DNA of 64,000 nt from Paenalcaligenes sp050487225. Lineage in GTDB: Bacteria > Pseudomonadota > Gammaproteobacteria > Burkholderiales > Burkholderiaceae_B. The stretch spans positions 372,001 to 436,000 of the forward strand of contig NZ_JBKQGY010000003.1 in the NCBI RefSeq assembly GCF_050487225.1. The letters are read 5' to 3'. How positions within the stretch are numbered: position 1 is the first letter of the stretch; each line of letters starts with the position of its first letter. Under the pieces are notes generated by a model, which was not told where the DNA came from, made no database searches, and saw nothing but the letters and a program-made list of their open reading frames with translations. Position numbers and translations under genes: made by a program. This document shows positions 62,133 to 64,000 of the stretch, piece after piece.

Positions 62133-62301
62133 AACACCTCCACACACGGTACTAGAAACTGTTTTACCGGATGCGGCTAGTGCCGAAGAAACGCTAGAGT
62201 TCCAGCGCGGACTGCAACTCATTGCCCAACTGATTGCACACCAAACACACACGCCTACGAACCCTATTGCTGTGCAATCGGTATTGGAGTCTACGTCATG
62301 A
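62125..62301 (+). CDS. Small ORF before amidase, GatC/AtzG-like candidate
   Basis: A 58-aa, acidic, mainly helical protein (MSETPPHTVLETV, then AEETLEFQRGLQLIAQLIAHQ) overlapping the ATPase gene by 8 bp and the amidase start by 4 bp (ATGA). Small partner proteins of amidase-signature enzymes (GatC for GatA, AtzG for AtzE) are similar in size and position. Sequence likeness to them is not clear by eye; the assignment rests on context. The start at 62125 was preferred to an upstream in-frame codon at 62104. Confidence 0.6.
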   Translation: MSETPPHTVLETVLPDAASAEETLEFQRGLQLIAQLIAHQTHTPTNPIAVQSVLESTS

Positions 62302-63686
62302 TTCCTCGCCATATTGCCGCCTTACAGAACGCCTACCGCAGTGGCCAACTACGTATCACCGATGTGGTGCAAACACAGTTGGATCGCATTGCCGAGCAAC
62401 AGCCACATTTGCACGCCTACATCAGTTGGCATGCTGACAGCGCCTTGAAACAAGCGGCACTACAGCAGCAACAGCTGGACACCCACCCTAATGCCTTACC
62501 CCCGCTGTTTGGCGTAAGCCTATCCATCAAAGACAACATGGATGTAGCAGGGATGAAAACCAGTGGCGGTTCATTCTCACAGCAACATCAACCTGCAGCC
62601 ACGCAAGATGCAACCGCTGTGGCACGGTTACGCGCTGCTGGTGCCATCATTCTGGGCAAAGCCAACTGCCATGAGTTCGCGTTTGGCGGCCCCTCCTTTG
62701 ACCTACCAGTTCCCCCTGCTACCAACCCTTGGAAAGCCGGTTACTTTCCGGGTGGATCATCTAGCGGTTCTGGCACCACCGTAGCAGCCGAGCTCTGTCT
62801 GGCCTCTATTGGTACAGACACGGCAGGCTCTATACGATCACCCAGTACAAACTGTGGCCTAGTGGGACTAAAACCCACCTATGGTGCGGTGCCCTTGGAC
62901 GGTGTACGTATGCTCAGCGTGAGTCTGGACCATGCTGGGCCTTTGGCGCATAGCGTGGAAGACTGCGAGCGAATTTTCACAGCATTGTGCCCACAGGCTA
63001 CACGCTCTGCTGCGCCCAATCGCCCCATACGGTTAGGGATCCCTACCAGTCACTGGGGGCTGAAAGCCTTACTACAGCCCGAAGTACACAACATGATGGA
63101 AGGGGTACAACAACAGTTGCAAAGCGCAGGTGTAGAGATAGTACCGGTGTCCCTTCCTAGTTTAGAAGCACTGCACACCAGCAGCGCACTCTTAATGATG
63201 GCCGAGGTGGCTTACGTATTTGGCCCTAAAGTACGCCAACACTTTGAGGCATACGGTCAAATTTTCAGAGGTCGAGTTTTAGTAGGGGAAAACATCCCTG
63301 CCAGTGCCTATCTACAAGCCACACAAGACAAGTTACGACTGACCCAAGCCTTAGAACATAGCTTACAAGCGGTAGATGCTTTGCTACTGCCGGGAGCCAC
63401 GGCGGTAGCCGGTCCGTTGAATCACGTAGACACCTTCTACTTTCTTACCCAACCCAACCTCAATGCCATTGCCAACTTAAGCGGACAACCTGCCATCGCT
63501 TTGCCTAGTGCAATCAGCGAGGAAGGATTACCTATGGGCATACAACTGCTGGGTAAGCACCACCAAGACCATGCTTTGCTACACATTGCTCAACGCATAG
63601 AAACCATTCTTGATTTTGCCCATCAACGGGATCAACACCACGCTGTAACCAGTCCTCTAGGAGACAACCATGGACCACTACAATAA
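62298..63686 (+). CDS. Amidase signature enzyme (AtzE/GatA-like)
   Basis: The 462-aa hydrolase has the Ser-cisSer-Lys triad: Lys78 in LSIKDNMDVAG, Ser154 in PGGSSSGSGTTVA, nucleophile Ser178 in GTDTAGSIRSPS. It releases ammonia from an amide in the cytosol. It sits between transporter genes (permease, ATPase, then a binding protein), so its substrate is probably what the transporter imports. GatA function is unlikely as gatB and gatC are absent. It overlaps the small ORF before and the binding-protein gene after (17 bp). Confidence 0.9.
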   Translation: MIPRHIAALQNAYRSGQLRITDVVQTQLDRIAEQQPHLHAYISWHADSALKQAALQQQQLDTHPNALPPLFGVSLSIKDNMDVAGMKTSGGSFSQQHQPAATQDATAVARLRAAGAIILGKANCHEFAFGGPSFDLPVPPATNPWKAGYFPGGSSSGSGTTVAAELCLASIGTDTAGSIRSPSTNCGLVGLKPTYGAVPLDGVRMLSVSLDHAGPLAHSVEDCERIFTALCPQATRSAAPNRPIRLGIPTSHWGLKALLQPEVHNMMEGVQQQLQSAGVEIVPVSLPSLEALHTSSALLMMAEVAYVFGPKVRQHFEAYGQIFRGRVLVGENIPASAYLQATQDKLRLTQALEHSLQAVDALLLPGATAVAGPLNHVDTFYFLTQPNLNAIANLSGQPAIALPSAISEEGLPMGIQLLGKHHQDHALLHIAQRIETILDFAHQRDQHHAVTSPLGDNHGPLQ

Positions 63687-64000
63687 CGATGCGCCCCATC
63701 AGATGTCCCGTCGCCAACTTGCTAAGCTGGCCGCCGCTTCCGCTCTAGGTCTGAGCCTACCTATTGCCAGTGCAAGTGCTCAGTCCGCCCCCTCAGGCAC
63801 CGAGTCCACACTGGAGCGTATTCGTCGCACCAAGAAACTACGCATTGCAGCGCTGGTAGGTGAGCCTCCGTACTTCACCCGTGACCCCTTTACCAAAGAG
63901 TGGTCGGGTGCATCGGTAGAAATGGCTAAAGACATCGCCAAGATTCTGGATGTGGAACTGGAATATGTGGATTCCACCTACGGCAACTCGGTGATACAGC
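63670..64000 (+). CDS. Tat-exported amino acid binding protein (partial, runs off right edge)
   Basis: The first 110 codons are visible. The N-terminus holds a twin-arginine signal (MSRRQLAKLAAASALGLSLPIAS), so it is exported folded. The mature part (LERIRRTKKLRIAALVGEPPYF, SVEMAKDIAKILDVELEYVDSTYG) is the type 3 periplasmic amino-acid-binding family. AGGAG precedes the ATG, inside the amidase gene. It is the likely ligand-binding part of the ABC transporter encoded upstream. Confidence 0.88.
   Translation, partial: MDHYNNDAPHQMSRRQLAKLAAASALGLSLPIASASAQSAPSGTESTLERIRRTKKLRIAALVGEPPYFTRDPFTKEWSGASVEMAKDIAKILDVELEYVDSTYGNSVIQ

Noticed and set aside
1..64000. tRNA, rRNA, insertion sequences, phage genes or integration sites
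   Set aside because: None recognised by reading the gene-free stretches and predicted proteins; a tRNA scan was not possible.

Overview
The window looks like chromosome from a betaproteobacterium of order Burkholderiales, most likely a low-to-mid GC member of the Alcaligenaceae. The basis is the mix of families: a TAXI-type TRAP transporter, a DUF1840 protein, a DUF2868/DUF3482-GTPase pair, AceK, a long 564-residue LeuA, bacterioferritin/Bfd, and many periplasmic-binding-protein transporters. Taxonomy is inferred from gene families, not from a marker gene. No rRNA, tRNA, CRISPR array, transposase or prophage gene was seen. The window is mainly metabolism and transport with a few housekeeping genes and one large RHS protein.

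Layout. 1-6.3 kb: TRAP permease (cut by the left edge) and TAXI binding protein, then a divergent LysR regulator and a D-amino-acid dehydrogenase. 6.5-12.2 kb: a probable 6S RNA gene, aspA, amtB-glnK, formamidase and FmdB, a region concerned with ammonia release and uptake. 12.3-14.4 kb: HAD phosphatase, an exported molybdopterin-domain-like protein and a small YeaQ-type membrane protein. 14.4-19.4 kb: a five-gene leftward operon LemA, YgcG-type TPM protein, second TPM protein, DUF2868 membrane protein, DUF3482 GTPase. 19.6-24.7 kb: an acireductone-synthase homologue lacking an acidic residue, a LuxR-type two-component pair, and RhlE with a structured leader and a non-ATG start. 24.9-29.2 kb: polyamine-type ABC transporter. 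29.3-36.6 kb: SDR, prfC, small unknown proteins, bfr/bfd, leuA with a leader peptide rich in leucine codons, DUF1840.

36.7-40.3 kb: a 1183-residue RHS protein with a signal peptide, a self-cleavage motif and a C-terminal DUF2235 (Tle1-like lipase) domain. It stands alone between housekeeping genes. 40.4-43.5 kb: argS, a SPOR protein and dsbA. 43.6-48.6 kb: a leftward cluster RraA-like, aminotransferase, RidA, then a MetNIQ-type transporter whose ATPase lacks the NIL domain; a divergent LysR gene lies at 48.7 kb. 49.6-58.2 kb: aldehyde dehydrogenase, Hsp15, asparaginase plus a PLP C-S lyase, MBL hydrolase, aceK and thiolase. 58.5-64 kb: a LivK-type binding protein, an SDR, and a polar amino-acid ABC transporter joined to an amidase, a tiny GatC/AtzG-like candidate and a Tat-exported binding protein cut by the right edge.

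The most notable items are the leuA leader peptide, the orphan secreted RHS-lipase, the probable 6S RNA, the structured leaders of rhlE and the polyamine transporter, the tiny ORF before the amidase, and several enzymes with substituted catalytic residues (the acireductone-synthase homologue and both SDRs). All functional statements come from reading motifs; no database search was run.
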